DNA from: Streptomyces blattellae
GTDB taxonomy: Bacteria > Actinomycetota > Actinomycetes > Streptomycetales > Streptomycetaceae
DNA: 64,000 nt
NCBI RefSeq assembly: GCF_009709555.1
Contig: NZ_WJBG01000170.1
Span: 1 to 64,000 of the forward strand
Reading direction: 5' to 3'
Both the position numbers and the translations under genes were made by a program. Positions 15,914 to 25,810 of the stretch are shown one piece after another. How positions within the stretch are numbered: position 1 is the stretch's first letter; every line of letters begins with the position of its first letter. The notes beneath the pieces are model-generated. The model saw nothing but the letters and a program-made list of their open reading frames with translations. It made no database searches and was not told the DNA's origin.

Positions 15914-17122
15914 ATGGCCTTGAACACGTCTGCGGAAGCGCCGTTGCCAGTCGGTGAGGTGTCGCGGCTCATCGGGGGGTGGATCGACCGGCTGGGGGCG
16001 ATCTGGGTGGAGGGGCAGATCACGCAGTTGTCGCGGCGGCCGGGGGCCGGGGTGGTGTTTCTGACGTTGCGGGATCCGTCGTACGACATCTCCGTGAGCG
16101 TCACCTGTTACCGACAGGTGTTCGATGCCGTGGCGGACGTGGTGAGTGAGGGCGCCCGGGTCGTCGTACTGGCGAAGCCGGAGTGGTACGCGCCGCGGGG
16201 GCAGTTGTCGCTGCGGGCAGCGGAGATAAGGCCCGTGGGGGTCGGGGAGCTGCTCGCGCGGCTGGAGCAGTTGAAGAAGGCGCTGGCCGCGGAGGGGTTG
16301 TTCGCCGCGGAGCGGAAGAAGCCGCTGCCCTTTCTGCCGCAGCTGATCGGGCTGGTGTGCGGGCGGGCCTCCGCCGCCGAGCGGGACGTCCTGGAGAACG
16401 CCCGGCACCGCTGGCCGGCCGTCCGTTTCGAGGTGCGCAACGTCGCCGTGCAGGGCGTGCACGCCGTACCGCAGGTCGTGCAGGCGGTGAAGGACCTGGA
16501 CGCGATCGACGACGTGGACGTGATCATCGTGGCGCGGGGCGGCGGCAGCGTGGAGGACCTGCTGCCGTTCTCCGACGAGCAGCTCGTGCGGGCGGTCGCG
16601 GCCTGTCGTACGCCCGTGGTGTCCGCCATCGGCCACGAGCCCGACAATCCGCTGCTCGACCACGTCGCCGATGTGCGCGCCTCCACTCCCACCGACGCCG
16701 CCAAGAAGGCCGTACCGGATGTGGGGGAGGAATATGAGCGTGTGCGGATGCTGCGTGATCGTGCGCGGCGATGTGTCGAGGCGTTCATCGAGCGGGAGGA
16801 GCGGGGGCTCGCCCATGCGCTGGCCCGGCCGTCGATAGAGGATCCGCACCGCATGATCGACGAGCGGGCGGACCATGTGGCGTCCCTGCTCGACCGTGGC
16901 CGGCGCACACTCGGCCATCTCCTCGACCGCGCCGACTCGGAGCTGAGGCACACCCACGCGCGCGTGGTGGCCCTCTCCCCCGCGGCGACCCTGCAGCGGG
17001 GCTATGCGGTGCTGCAGAAGGCCGACGGGCAGGTGGTCCGGGATCCCGGTGAGGTGACGGCGGACGAGGCACTGCGCGCCCGGGTCGCCGAGGGCGAGTT
17101 CTCCGTACGAGTCGATACATAG
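15914..17122 (+). CDS. xseA: Exodeoxyribonuclease VII large subunit
   Basis: A 402-residue subunit with an N-terminal OB-fold (WIDRLGAIWVEGQITQLSRR) and the exonuclease VII core (LIGLVCGRASAAERDVLENA, DVIIVARGGGSVEDLLPFSD, VVSAIGHEPDNPLLDHVADV, RASTPTDAAKKAVPD). The long coiled-coil-like C terminus ends in LQRGYAVLQKADG. The enzyme degrades single-stranded DNA in both directions. The ATG at 15914 opens the OB-fold; xseB starts 9 bp after the stop. Confidence 0.97.
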   Translation: MALNTSAEAPLPVGEVSRLIGGWIDRLGAIWVEGQITQLSRRPGAGVVFLTLRDPSYDISVSVTCYRQVFDAVADVVSEGARVVVLAKPEWYAPRGQLSLRAAEIRPVGVGELLARLEQLKKALAAEGLFAAERKKPLPFLPQLIGLVCGRASAAERDVLENARHRWPAVRFEVRNVAVQGVHAVPQVVQAVKDLDAIDDVDVIIVARGGGSVEDLLPFSDEQLVRAVAACRTPVVSAIGHEPDNPLLDHVADVRASTPTDAAKKAVPDVGEEYERVRMLRDRARRCVEAFIEREERGLAHALARPSIEDPHRMIDERADHVASLLDRGRRTLGHLLDRADSELRHTHARVVALSPAATLQRGYAVLQKADGQVVRDPGEVTADEALRARVAEGEFSVRVDT

Positions 17123-17131
17123 GGTGGGCCC

Positions 17132-17383
17132 ATGACCAGCAAGGTGGAGGAGAGCGTGGCCGCGGGCGAGGCGCTGGGGTACGAGCAGGCTCGGGACGAA
17201 CTGATCGAGGTCGTACGACGCCTGGAGGCGGGCGGTACGACGCTGGAGGAGTCCCTCGCGCTCTGGGAGCGGGGCGAGGAGCTGGCGAAGGTCTGCCGGC
17301 GCTGGCTGGACGGTGCGCGGGCACGGCTGGACGCGGCGCTGGCCGGGGAGGAGACGGCCGGGACCGAGGGCGGCTCACAGTAA
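17132..17383 (+). CDS. xseB: Exodeoxyribonuclease VII small subunit
   Basis: An 83-residue small subunit. GYEQARDELIEVVRRLEAG, then TTLEESLALWERGEELAKVC matches the family motif. It assembles in several copies on the XseA coiled coil. It follows xseA after 9 bp and is clearly in the same operon. Confidence 0.96.
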   Translation: MTSKVEESVAAGEALGYEQARDELIEVVRRLEAGGTTLEESLALWERGEELAKVCRRWLDGARARLDAALAGEETAGTEGGSQ

Positions 17384-17521
17384 GCAGACAGACGAACTGT
17401 GAAGCGGATCACCACACCCCGCTTTTTGTTGAATGTTGAAATTCGCTCGCGTACCGTCGGAAGGGTCAACCGGTCCACGGTCCGTTTACGCGGACGACGC
17501 ACCCACCGAGAAGGTTCACGC

Positions 17522-18109
17522 ATGTCACTCGTTCTTGACCCCGCTGCCCAGGACCTGCTGTTCCGCGAGGCCCGCACCGCGAACACCTTCACCGACGAGC
17601 CGGTGACCGAGGAGCAGGTCCAGGCGATCTACGACCTGGTCAAGTACGGCCCGACCTCCATGAACCAGTCGCCGCTGCGCGTCACGCTGGTCCGCTCGGC
17701 CGCGGCCCGTGAGCGGCTGACCAAGCACATGGCCGAGGGCAACCAGCAGAAGACCGCCACCGCCCCGCTGGTCGCGATCCTCTCCGCGGACAACGAGTTC
17801 CACGAGGAGCTGCCGCAGCTCTTCCCGCACTTCCCGCAGGCCAAGGACTTCTTCGGCGAGCGCTCCACCCGTGAGAGTGCCGCCGTCCTGAACGCCTCGC
17901 TCCAGGCCGCGTACTTCATCATCGGCGTCCGCGCCGCCGGTCTGGCCGCCGGCCCGATGACCGGCCTGGACTTCGAAGGCGTCCGCAAGGAGTTCCTGGA
18001 CGACGACCACACCCCGCTGATGGTCGTCAACATCGGCAAGCCGGGCGACGACGCCTGGTTCCCGCGCTCCCCGCGGCTGGAGTACGAGCAGGTCGTCACC
18101 ACCGTCTGA
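17522..18109 (+). CDS. Malonic semialdehyde reductase-like nitroreductase-fold enzyme
   Basis: A 195-residue flavin enzyme of the NfsB/RutE group: LVLDPAAQDLLFREARTANT, then YDLVKYGPTSMNQSPLRVT, HMAEGNQQKTATAPLVAI and the C-terminal PLMVVNIGKPGDDAWFPRSP. RutE-type members reduce malonic semialdehyde to 3-hydroxypropionate. No other rut genes are nearby, so the physiological substrate is open. The ATG at 17522 has GAGAAGG upstream. A strong terminator follows. Confidence 0.9.
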   Translation: MSLVLDPAAQDLLFREARTANTFTDEPVTEEQVQAIYDLVKYGPTSMNQSPLRVTLVRSAAARERLTKHMAEGNQQKTATAPLVAILSADNEFHEELPQLFPHFPQAKDFFGERSTRESAAVLNASLQAAYFIIGVRAAGLAAGPMTGLDFEGVRKEFLDDDHTPLMVVNIGKPGDDAWFPRSPRLEYEQVVTTV

Positions 18110-18155
18110 CGGACGGGGACGGCAGGCAGACAGACAGGCAGACGGGCAGCCATGA

Positions 18156-18198
18156 CGAAGGCCCCCGGCAGCGCTCGCCGCGCCGCCGGGGGCCTTCG
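18156..18198. terminator. Bidirectional terminator hairpin
   Basis: A perfect 14-bp stem, CGAAGGCCCCCGGC pairing with GCCGGGGGCCTTCG, closes a 15-nt loop. It lies between the convergent reductase (stop 18109) and DUF4245 (stop 18227) genes and can serve both. Confidence 0.9.
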
Positions 18199-18226
18199 CG
18201 TGTTCAGGCCGCGGGCCTCCGTACGT

Positions 18227-18751
18227 TCACTCCGTCTTCAGCGCCTGCGCCATCTCCGTCAGCAGCTCGAACGAGCCCGTGCCCGCCACCACGGTCGTCG
18301 CGCCGTCGGCCTGGTGCACGAGCGCGTCGTACCGGCCGCCGGTGTACCGCGTCCAGCTCCGGCCGTCGATCTCCTGCCGCCTGTCGGTGTCCTCCGCGCC
18401 CTGGGTGGCCTCGTCGATGAACTTCGACGGCTTCTGAGTCGACTGCTCGACCTGCACGTACTCGCCGTCGGGGGTGTGGAAGCCGAGATGCCAGGTGTCG
18501 AACTCCTCGCCCTGGAAGCGCACGGAGGTCGCCTTCCAGGTGTTCGGCAGGCCCTCCGGCGCGGCCACCGGGTAGGCCGCCGCACGGCGTGCCGTGAGCA
18601 GCTCGACGCGGTAGTCCACCCGCTGGATGTCGGGCTCCGAGTCGTCGTGCGGGATGAAGAGGTAGATGATTCCCGCCATGAGCCCGATCAGGCCCAGGGA
18701 GAGAACCATGTCCCGGACCGTCTTCTGCTTGTTGCCGTTCGAACCTGCCAC
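18227..18751 (-). CDS. DUF4245 membrane-anchored protein
   Basis: A 174-residue protein with one N-terminal membrane segment (about residues 14-31, MVLSLGLIGLMAGIIYLFIP) and an extracytoplasmic domain (VDYRVELLTARRAAAYPVAA, WHLGFHTPDGEYVQVEQST, VVAGTGSFELLTEMAQAL). It matches DUF4245, an actinobacterial family found next to glpX. It is transcribed divergently from glpX. No enzymatic motif was seen. Confidence 0.88.
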   Translation of the reverse strand: MAGSNGNKQKTVRDMVLSLGLIGLMAGIIYLFIPHDDSEPDIQRVDYRVELLTARRAAAYPVAAPEGLPNTWKATSVRFQGEEFDTWHLGFHTPDGEYVQVEQSTQKPSKFIDEATQGAEDTDRRQEIDGRSWTRYTGGRYDALVHQADGATTVVAGTGSFELLTEMAQALKTE

Positions 18752-18879
18752 GCCCCCTATCGTCGCAGGTGCCCTGGCCTGCTCATCCGTGGGGTCCCCT
18801 GCTCATTCTGTCGGTCTGACGATAGAGTCGTCGCCATCACCCTCATCCGGCCGTCGTCGTATCAGAAAGGTGCGTCTCG

Positions 18880-19914
18880 ATGACCGAGCATCATCATCTG
18901 CCGTCCGAACTCGAAGTTCCCTCCGAAGCCCCCGACCGCAACCTCGCCCTGGAACTGGTCCGGGTCACCGAAGCCGCGGCGATGGCCGCCGGCCGCTGGG
19001 TCGGGCGCGGCGACAAGAACGGCGCCGACGGTGCGGCCGTACGCGCCATGCGGACCCTCGTCTCCACCGTGTCGATGAACGGCGTCGTCGTCATCGGCGA
19101 GGGTGAGAAGGACGAGGCCCCGATGCTCTTCAACGGGGAGCGGGTCGGTGACGGGACCGGGCCCGAGTGCGACATCGCCGTCGACCCGATCGACGGGACC
19201 ACGCTCACCGCCAAGGGCATGCCGAACGCGATCGCCGTGCTGGCCGCCGCCGATCGCGGGTCGATGTTCGACCCGTCCGCCGTCTTCTACATGGACAAGC
19301 TGGTCACCGGGCCCGAGGCGGCCGACTTCGTGGACATCGACGCGCCCGTGTCGGTGAACATCCGCCGGGTCGCCAAGGCGAAGCGGTCCACGCCGGAGGA
19401 CGTGACCGTGGTCATCCTGGACCGGCCGCGGCACGAGGGGATCATCAAGGAGATCCGGGACGCCGGTGCGCGGATCAAGCTGATCTCGGACGGGGATGTC
19501 GCCGGGTCGATCTACGCGCTGCGCGAAGGTACCGGGGTCGACATGCTGCTCGGTATCGGCGGTACGCCGGAGGGGATCATCTCGGCCTGTGCCGTGAAGT
19601 GCCTCGGCGGCACGATCCAGGGCAAGTTGTGGCCCAAGGACGAGGAGGAGCGGCAGCGGGCGGTCGATGCGGGGCACGATCTGGACCGGGTGCTCATGAC
19701 CGACGACCTGGTCTCCGGCGAGAACGTGTTCTTTGTCGCCACCGGGATCACCGACGGCGAGCTGCTGCGGGGGGTGCGGTACCGGTCGGAGAACGCGACG
19801 ACCGACTCGATCGTGATGCGCTCGAAGTCGGGGACGGTGCGGAGGATCGACTCGGAGCACCGGTTGAGCAAGCTGCGGGCTTACAGCGCGATCGACTTCG
19901 ACCGCGCCAAGTAG
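18880..19914 (+). CDS. glpX: Fructose-1,6-bisphosphatase class II
   Basis: A 344-residue GlpX-type phosphatase that converts fructose 1,6-bisphosphate to fructose 6-phosphate in gluconeogenesis. Visible motifs are VVIGEGEKDEAPMLFNGERV, the metal-site DIAVDPIDGTTLTAKG (about residues 100-115), DRPRHEGIIKEIRDAGARIK, LLGIGGTPEGIISACAVKC, and the C-terminal VRRIDSEHRLSKLRAYSAID. AGAAAGGTG lies upstream of the ATG. Length and motifs are typical. A 21-bp repeat array begins about 40 bp after the stop. Confidence 0.96.
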   Translation: MTEHHHLPSELEVPSEAPDRNLALELVRVTEAAAMAAGRWVGRGDKNGADGAAVRAMRTLVSTVSMNGVVVIGEGEKDEAPMLFNGERVGDGTGPECDIAVDPIDGTTLTAKGMPNAIAVLAAADRGSMFDPSAVFYMDKLVTGPEAADFVDIDAPVSVNIRRVAKAKRSTPEDVTVVILDRPRHEGIIKEIRDAGARIKLISDGDVAGSIYALREGTGVDMLLGIGGTPEGIISACAVKCLGGTIQGKLWPKDEEERQRAVDAGHDLDRVLMTDDLVSGENVFFVATGITDGELLRGVRYRSENATTDSIVMRSKSGTVRRIDSEHRLSKLRAYSAIDFDRAK

Positions 19915-19954
19915 CCCGGGCTGGCCTGGCCAGGGGCTGTGGATCGTTCACGAC

Positions 19955-20038
19955 TGCGGCCGCAGGCAGCGCGGGTGCGGCCTCAGGCAGCGCGGGTGCG
20001 GCCGCAGGCAGCGCGGGTGCGGCCTCAGGCAGCGCTGG
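19955..20038. repeat. 21-bp direct repeat x4 downstream of glpX
   Basis: Four 21-bp units, consensus TGCGGCC[GT]CAGGCAGCGCGGG, with alternating G/T at position 8, followed by shorter GGCAGCGCTGG-type derivatives up to about 20085. The alternation suggests duplication of a two-unit block. Confidence 0.95.
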
Positions 20039-20178
20039 CGGCAGCACGGGTGCGGGCAGCGCTGGCGCGGAGAGCGCTGGCGGTGTGTGTGGGTGGCTTG
20101 TCGCGTCTGCGTGGCGGGGACGCGATATCGATACTGACCCTCGTCCCGTCCCTGAACGTCGGCCGAGGCCCCGCAGCC

Positions 20179-20214
20179 AGAAGGGCGCCCCCGGTGCGGT
20201 GGGAGCGCCCTTCT
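20179..20214. terminator. Bidirectional terminator between glpX and the WhiB-like gene
   Basis: AGAAGGGCGC pairs perfectly with GCGCCCTTCT around a 16-nt loop. It lies 9 bp beyond the WhiB-like stop on the minus strand and downstream of the glpX repeats on the plus strand. Confidence 0.85.
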
Positions 20215-20222
20215 TCTGTTGC

Positions 20223-20600
20223 TCAGCCTGCCTGCGCTATGCGGCCCGCCGCCCTCGCCGCCTTCTTCAGTTCCATGTCGCGGCGGCGCCTCCTGGCGAG
20301 GACCACGCGGCGTTCGGCGGCGGTGAGGCCGCCCCAGACGCCGTACGGCTCGGGTTGCAGGAGCGCGTGCTCGCGGCACTCGACCATGACGGGGCAGCGG
20401 GCGCACACGCGCTTGGCGGCCTCCTCGCGGGAGAGGCGGGCGGCGGTGGGCTCCTTGGAGGGTGCGAAGAACAGGCCGGCCTCGTCGCGCCGACACACCG
20501 CCTCGGTGTGCCAAGGGGCGTCTTGGTCCCTGTCCCGCACTGGCGCCCGCGGGGCCGGAGCGGCAGCTACCTGCAGGGACGAATGCGACGGTTGCAGCAC
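20223..20600 (-). CDS. WhiB-family iron-sulfur regulator
   Basis: A 125-residue WhiB-like protein. The four cluster cysteines are C36 (EAVCRRDEAGLFF), C66 and C69 (KRVCARCPV) and C75 (VECREHALL), giving the C-x2-C-x5-C signature. The turn motif GVWGGLT follows at about 87, then a basic C-terminal segment (RRVVLARRRRRDMELKKAA) for DNA binding. WhiB proteins bind [4Fe-4S] clusters and partner with the major sigma factor. Its place between glpX and fumB matches the position of wblI in S. coelicolor, but that paralogue name is inferred. The GTG start has AGGAG upstream. Confidence 0.95.
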   Translation of the reverse strand: MLQPSHSSLQVAAAPAPRAPVRDRDQDAPWHTEAVCRRDEAGLFFAPSKEPTAARLSREEAAKRVCARCPVMVECREHALLQPEPYGVWGGLTAAERRVVLARRRRRDMELKKAARAAGRIAQAG

Positions 20601-20774
20601 GGTCTACTCCTGACGACGGCTTCGCGAGCGAGAGACGATGCAGCAAGGCCTACCCGCTGTGCGCGTGCCTATGCACTGTGTTCCGAACCGCTGGAATACG
20701 GCGCTTCGTGCGCGATGCCATGCGGCGCCGGAGACCGATCGAACTCCCTTGGACCAGGCCCCGGTTCACAACCG

Positions 20775-21506
20775 TCAACGATCCAAGCGTTTGCGCAAAC
20801 TCTTGTCGACCTTGCGCTGGACCCGATCGAGGATGTCGGCAACCAGCTTGCCCCGCTTGGGCCTTGCCTCGATGTTGCCGAGGACCGCCCAGCCGTCGAC
20901 GTAGACGACCGGCGCCCGCGGTTCCGTCGAATCGAGCGTGTCCACCTCGAAGTTGCCGAGGACACCGCCACCGGTGCCGCGCAGCGACACGTTCTCCGGG
21001 ACGCGCACCTCGACGTTGCCGAAGACCGAGATGGCCCTGATGACGACCTGCTGATACTCGAAGAATGCCTCGCTGAGGTCTATCTCCACACTGCCGAAGA
21101 TCGCGTACGCGTGGATACGGCGGCCCGCGCGCCAGCGGCCCTTGCGGACGGCGCTGCTGAAGACCGCGACCACGGTGTCATCGGGGTCGGCCGGTATGGC
21201 GCCGGCGGTGGGGCGGCTGGGGGCGGCGGCGGCCGGGGCCACCCGGCGCTGGTGGGCGGCGGGCAGGTCCTGGATGAAGGCGTCCAGTTCGCCCACGGTC
21301 TTGGCGGCCAGCACGCCCTCGACCCGCTCGGCGTGCTCGTCGGCGGTGAGGCGGCCCTCGGCGAGCGCCTCCCGCAGGATGTCCGCGACCCGGTCGCGGT
21401 CGGCGTCGGAGGCACGGAGCTCGGTGGCGGCAGCAGGCGCGGGTGGCACGGGCGCGGGCACGGTCGGCGCGGGCGGGGCGGGCACGGTGTGCTTCTGAAG
21501 GTCCAC
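20775..21506 (-). CDS. DUF1707 (SHOCT-like) and LiaF-like C-terminal domain protein
   Basis: A 243-residue protein. Residues about 30-85 (LRASDADRDRVADILREALA, then EGRLTADEHAERVEGVLAAK) are the DUF1707 domain. The C-terminal part (AVFSSAVRKGRWRAGRRIHA, VIRAISVFGNVEVRVPENV, GGVLGNFEVDTL, WAVLGNIEARPKRG) is the beta-helical repeat seen in LiaF/DUF2154 proteins. A proline/alanine head and a basic tail complete it. LiaF-like domains take part in envelope-stress sensing in Firmicutes; the role here is unknown. The GTG start at 21506 lies 6 nt after a TACGCT -10-like box, so the mRNA may be leaderless. Confidence 0.85.
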   Translation of the reverse strand: MDLQKHTVPAPPAPTVPAPVPPAPAAATELRASDADRDRVADILREALAEGRLTADEHAERVEGVLAAKTVGELDAFIQDLPAAHQRRVAPAAAAPSRPTAGAIPADPDDTVVAVFSSAVRKGRWRAGRRIHAYAIFGSVEIDLSEAFFEYQQVVIRAISVFGNVEVRVPENVSLRGTGGGVLGNFEVDTLDSTEPRAPVVYVDGWAVLGNIEARPKRGKLVADILDRVQRKVDKSLRKRLDR

Positions 21507-21512
21507 GACAGC

Positions 21513-21538
21513 AGCGTACCCAAACGCGATAGATCGCG
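21513..21538 (-). promoter_or_regulatory. Promoter and inverted repeat for the DUF1707 gene
   Basis: On the minus strand a TACGCT -10-like hexamer (21513-21518) ends 6 nt before the GTG start, the spacing of a leaderless transcript. An inverted repeat CGCGAT-AG-ATCGCG (21525-21538) lies just upstream, near where the -35 would be, and could be an operator. No good -35 hexamer is seen. Confidence 0.45.
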
Positions 21539-21651
21539 ACTACCCCGACTGAGGATTACCTCACAAGCTTCGCCCCCGACGCAGGTTCTACGCTGGTGGA
21601 CGCTGCCGCTGGAGGTCAGCCGTCGCGTCTGTCGAGTGAGGAATGGGCGAC

Positions 21652-23343
<1,692 letters not shown>

Positions 23344-23350
23344 TTCCTCG

Positions 23351-23385
23351 GGTGCGGCGGGGACACTTCTCGCCCCCGCCGCACC
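23351..23385 (+). terminator. Terminator hairpin after the class I fumarase gene
   Basis: GGTGCGGCGGGG pairs with CCCCGCCGCACC over an 11-nt loop, starting 8 nt after the stop codon. Confidence 0.85.
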
Positions 23386-23463
23386 TACCCGTCCCATCCC
23401 CCAGGTGCTCCGCCCCTTCGCCCCCCGCCGGGACTCCGCCCCGGACCCCGATCGGCCCGAAGG

Positions 23464-23491
23464 GCCTCGTCCTCAAACGCCGGACGGGCTG
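23464..23491. repeat. Dispersed 28-bp intergenic element, copy 1
   Basis: A 28-bp sequence with core CCTCAAACGCCGGACGGGCT. Its exact reverse complement occurs at 36393-36420 in another intergenic region. The surrounding 23390-23520 is rich in short palindromic GC blocks. It resembles an element that is very common between Streptomyces genes. Confidence 0.85.
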
Positions 23492-23608
23492 ACTGGTTCC
23501 GTGCCGCCGGGGCGGCCGGTGAGGTGTTTCGCCCCCGCCGCCCCTGCCCGGGAGGGGGTCAGGCACCGAGTCCGGAACATCGATGCTCTCCCGTTCGCTA
23601 TAGCGGGT

Positions 23609-24994
23609 ATGAGCGACTACCGCATCGAGCACGACTCCATGGGCGAGGTCCGTGTGCCCGCCGACGCCAAGTGGCGGGCACAGACTCAGCGCGCCGTCGA
23701 GAACTTCCCCATCTCCGGGCAGCGCATCGAGCGCGCGCACATCGAGGCGCTCGCGCAGATCAAGGGGGCCGCGGCGAAGGTCAACGCACGGCTGGGGGTG
23801 CTCGACAAGGACGTCGCCGAGGCGATCCAGGAGGCGGCCCGTGAGGTCGCCGAGGGGCGGTGGGACGAGCACTTCCCGGTCGACGTGTTCCAGACCGGCT
23901 CCGGGACCTCGTCCAACATGAACACCAACGAGGTCATCGCCACCCTGGCGAGTGAGCGGCTGGGCAAGAGCGTGCATCCGAACGACCACGTCAACGCCTC
24001 TCAGTCCTCCAACGACGTCTTTCCGTCCTCCATCCACATCGCCGCCACCGCCGCCGTCACCCGTGACCTCGTCCCCGCCCTCGAACACCTCGCGGCCTCC
24101 CTCACCCGCAAGTCGGAGGAGTTCGCGGACGTCGTGAAGTCGGGGCGGACGCATCTCATGGACGCCACGCCCGTGACGCTGGGTCAGGAGTTCGGGGGGT
24201 ACGCCGCGCAGATCACGTACGGCGTGGAGCGGCTGTACGCCTCCCTCCCCCGCCTCGCCGAACTGCCCCTCGGCGGCACGGCCGTCGGCACCGGCATCAA
24301 CACGCCGCCCGGTTTCTCCGCCGCCGTCATCGAGGAAGTCGCGCGGGCGACCGGGCTGCCGCTCACCGAGGCCCGCGACCATTTCGAGGCGCAGGGCGCG
24401 CGGGACGGGATCGTGGAGACGAGCGGGCAGCTGCGGACCATCGCCGTCGGCCTGACCAAGATCGCCAACGATCTGCGGTGGATGGCCTCCGGGCCCCGTA
24501 CGGGGCTCGCCGAGATCTCCCTGCCCGACCTGCAGCCGGGGTCCTCGATCATGCCGGGCAAGGTCAACCCGGTCATTCCGGAAGCCGTCCTCATGGTCAG
24601 CGCCCAGGTCATCGGCAATGACGCCACGGTCGCCACCGCCGGGGCCGCCGGGAACTTCGAGCTGAACGTCATGCTGCCGGTCATCGCCAAGAACGTGCTT
24701 GAGTCGGTGCGACTGCTGGCCAACGCCTCGCGGCTGCTCGCCGACCGGACCGTGGACGGGATCGTCGCGCACCGGGAACGGGCGCGCGAGTACGCCGAGT
24801 CGTCGCCCTCCGTGGTCACCCCGCTGAACAAGTACATCGGGTACGAGGAGGCCGCCAAGGTCGCCAAGAAGGCGCTCGCGCAGCGGACGACGATCCGTCA
24901 GGTCGTGCTGGAGAGCGGGTATGTGGAGCGCGGCGATCTGACGGTGGAGCAACTCGACGAGGCGCTGGACGTCCTGCGCATGACGCACCCTTGA
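23609..24994 (+). CDS. fumC: Fumarate hydratase class II
   Basis: A 461-residue member of the fumarase/aspartase superfamily. Visible motifs are VFQTGSGTSSNMNTNEVIAT, NDHVNASQSSNDVFPSSIHI, GRTHLMDATPVTLGQEFGGY and the signature GSSIMPGKVNPVIPEAVLM. It catalyses the same reaction as the class I enzyme but has no Fe-S cluster, so it is oxygen stable. The ATG at 23609 has no Shine-Dalgarno; TATAGC lies 5 nt upstream, so the transcript may be leaderless. The stop codon lies in a 17-18-bp repeat. Confidence 0.95.
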   Translation: MSDYRIEHDSMGEVRVPADAKWRAQTQRAVENFPISGQRIERAHIEALAQIKGAAAKVNARLGVLDKDVAEAIQEAAREVAEGRWDEHFPVDVFQTGSGTSSNMNTNEVIATLASERLGKSVHPNDHVNASQSSNDVFPSSIHIAATAAVTRDLVPALEHLAASLTRKSEEFADVVKSGRTHLMDATPVTLGQEFGGYAAQITYGVERLYASLPRLAELPLGGTAVGTGINTPPGFSAAVIEEVARATGLPLTEARDHFEAQGARDGIVETSGQLRTIAVGLTKIANDLRWMASGPRTGLAEISLPDLQPGSSIMPGKVNPVIPEAVLMVSAQVIGNDATVATAGAAGNFELNVMLPVIAKNVLESVRLLANASRLLADRTVDGIVAHRERAREYAESSPSVVTPLNKYIGYEEAAKVAKKALAQRTTIRQVVLESGYVERGDLTVEQLDEALDVLRMTHP

Positions 24995-25047
24995 CCAAGA
25001 CCCACCCGTGACCATGACGCACCGGTGACCATGACGCACCCGTAACC
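24980..25047. repeat. 17-18-bp direct repeat x4 over the fumC stop codon
   Basis: Four imperfect copies of ATGACGCACCCGTGACC (starts 24980, 24998, 25014, 25031). The first contains the last codons and TGA stop (24992-24994) of fumC. TGA is kept in copies 1-3 and changed to TAA in copy 4. Confidence 0.92.
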
Positions 25048-25105
25048 AAAGGTTCCGCCCGCGTGAACCGTGACGCGCGCCGCAGCGTCGTATGCCTGTG
25101 ACATC

Positions 25106-25111
25106 TAATAT
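25106..25111 (+). promoter_or_regulatory. -10 box of a probable leaderless DUF402 transcript
   Basis: TAATAT ends 6 nt before the ATG at 25118 and there is no Shine-Dalgarno, so transcription probably starts at or within a base of the start codon. No clear -35 hexamer was found at 16-18 bp. Confidence 0.5.
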
Positions 25112-25117
25112 CTGTGC

Positions 25118-25810
25118 ATGCCAGACGACGGAACGGTCAGACGAGTGGAAGCGGACGGTACGACGGCCTTCTGGGCGCCCGGGAGCCGGATTCTGTGGCG
25201 CTACCGGGAGAATGCCGGCGACCGCTTCCACATCGCCCGCCCCGTGACCGTCGTCCAGGACGACGCGGAGATCCTCGCCGTCTGGCTGGCGCCCGGCACC
25301 GAGTGCGTCCGGCCGGTGCTCGCCGACGGGACCCCCGTCCACGAGGAGCCGCTCCGGTCGCGCTACACCAAGCCGCGCACCGTGTCGCTGGACCGCTGGT
25401 TCGGTACGGGTGTGCTGAAGCTGGCGCGGCCGGGCGAGCCCTGGTCGGTGTGGCTGTTCTGGGAGCCGGGCTGGCAGTTCAAGAACTGGTACGTCAACCT
25501 CGAAGACCCGCTGGTGCGTTGGGACGGCGGGGTGGACTCCGAGGACCACTTCCTGGACATCTCCGTCCACCCGGACCGCAGTTGGCACTGGCGTGACGAG
25601 GACGAGTTCGCGCAGGCCCAGCGGGACGGCCTGATGGACGCCGAACTGGCCGAACGGGTGCGGGCGGCGGGCCGGGCGGCGGTCGAGTCGATCCGCGCCT
25701 GGGGGTCGCCTTTCTCGGACGGCTGGCAGCACTGGCGCCCGGATCCGTCCTGGGCTGTACCGTCACTGCCGGAGGACTGGGATCGTATGCCTGCGCACAT
25801 GTCCACATGA
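25118..25810 (+). CDS. DUF402 domain protein
   Basis: A 230-residue cytosolic protein of the DUF402/FomD-like family. The barrel core includes SRILWRYRENAGDRFHIARP, PWSVWLFWEPGWQFKNWYVN, LEDPLVRWDGGVDSEDHFLD and ISVHPDRSWHWRDEDEFAQA; the conserved D/E residues of this part bind divalent metal in nucleoside-phosphate hydrolases of the family. The likely activity is phosphoester hydrolysis, with unknown substrate. It lacks a ribosome-binding site and seems to be translated from a leaderless mRNA. Confidence 0.88.
   Translation: MPDDGTVRRVEADGTTAFWAPGSRILWRYRENAGDRFHIARPVTVVQDDAEILAVWLAPGTECVRPVLADGTPVHEEPLRSRYTKPRTVSLDRWFGTGVLKLARPGEPWSVWLFWEPGWQFKNWYVNLEDPLVRWDGGVDSEDHFLDISVHPDRSWHWRDEDEFAQAQRDGLMDAELAERVRAAGRAAVESIRAWGSPFSDGWQHWRPDPSWAVPSLPEDWDRMPAHMST

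Larger units (their letters stand above)
19915..20222. other. Convergent intergenic region with repeat array and terminator
   Basis: About 300 bp between glpX and the WhiB-like gene. It holds a four-copy 21-bp repeat and a bidirectional terminator (both listed separately). Frames open through the repeats are low complexity only (A/G/S or A/P/L runs), with no recognisable protein. Confidence 0.6.
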
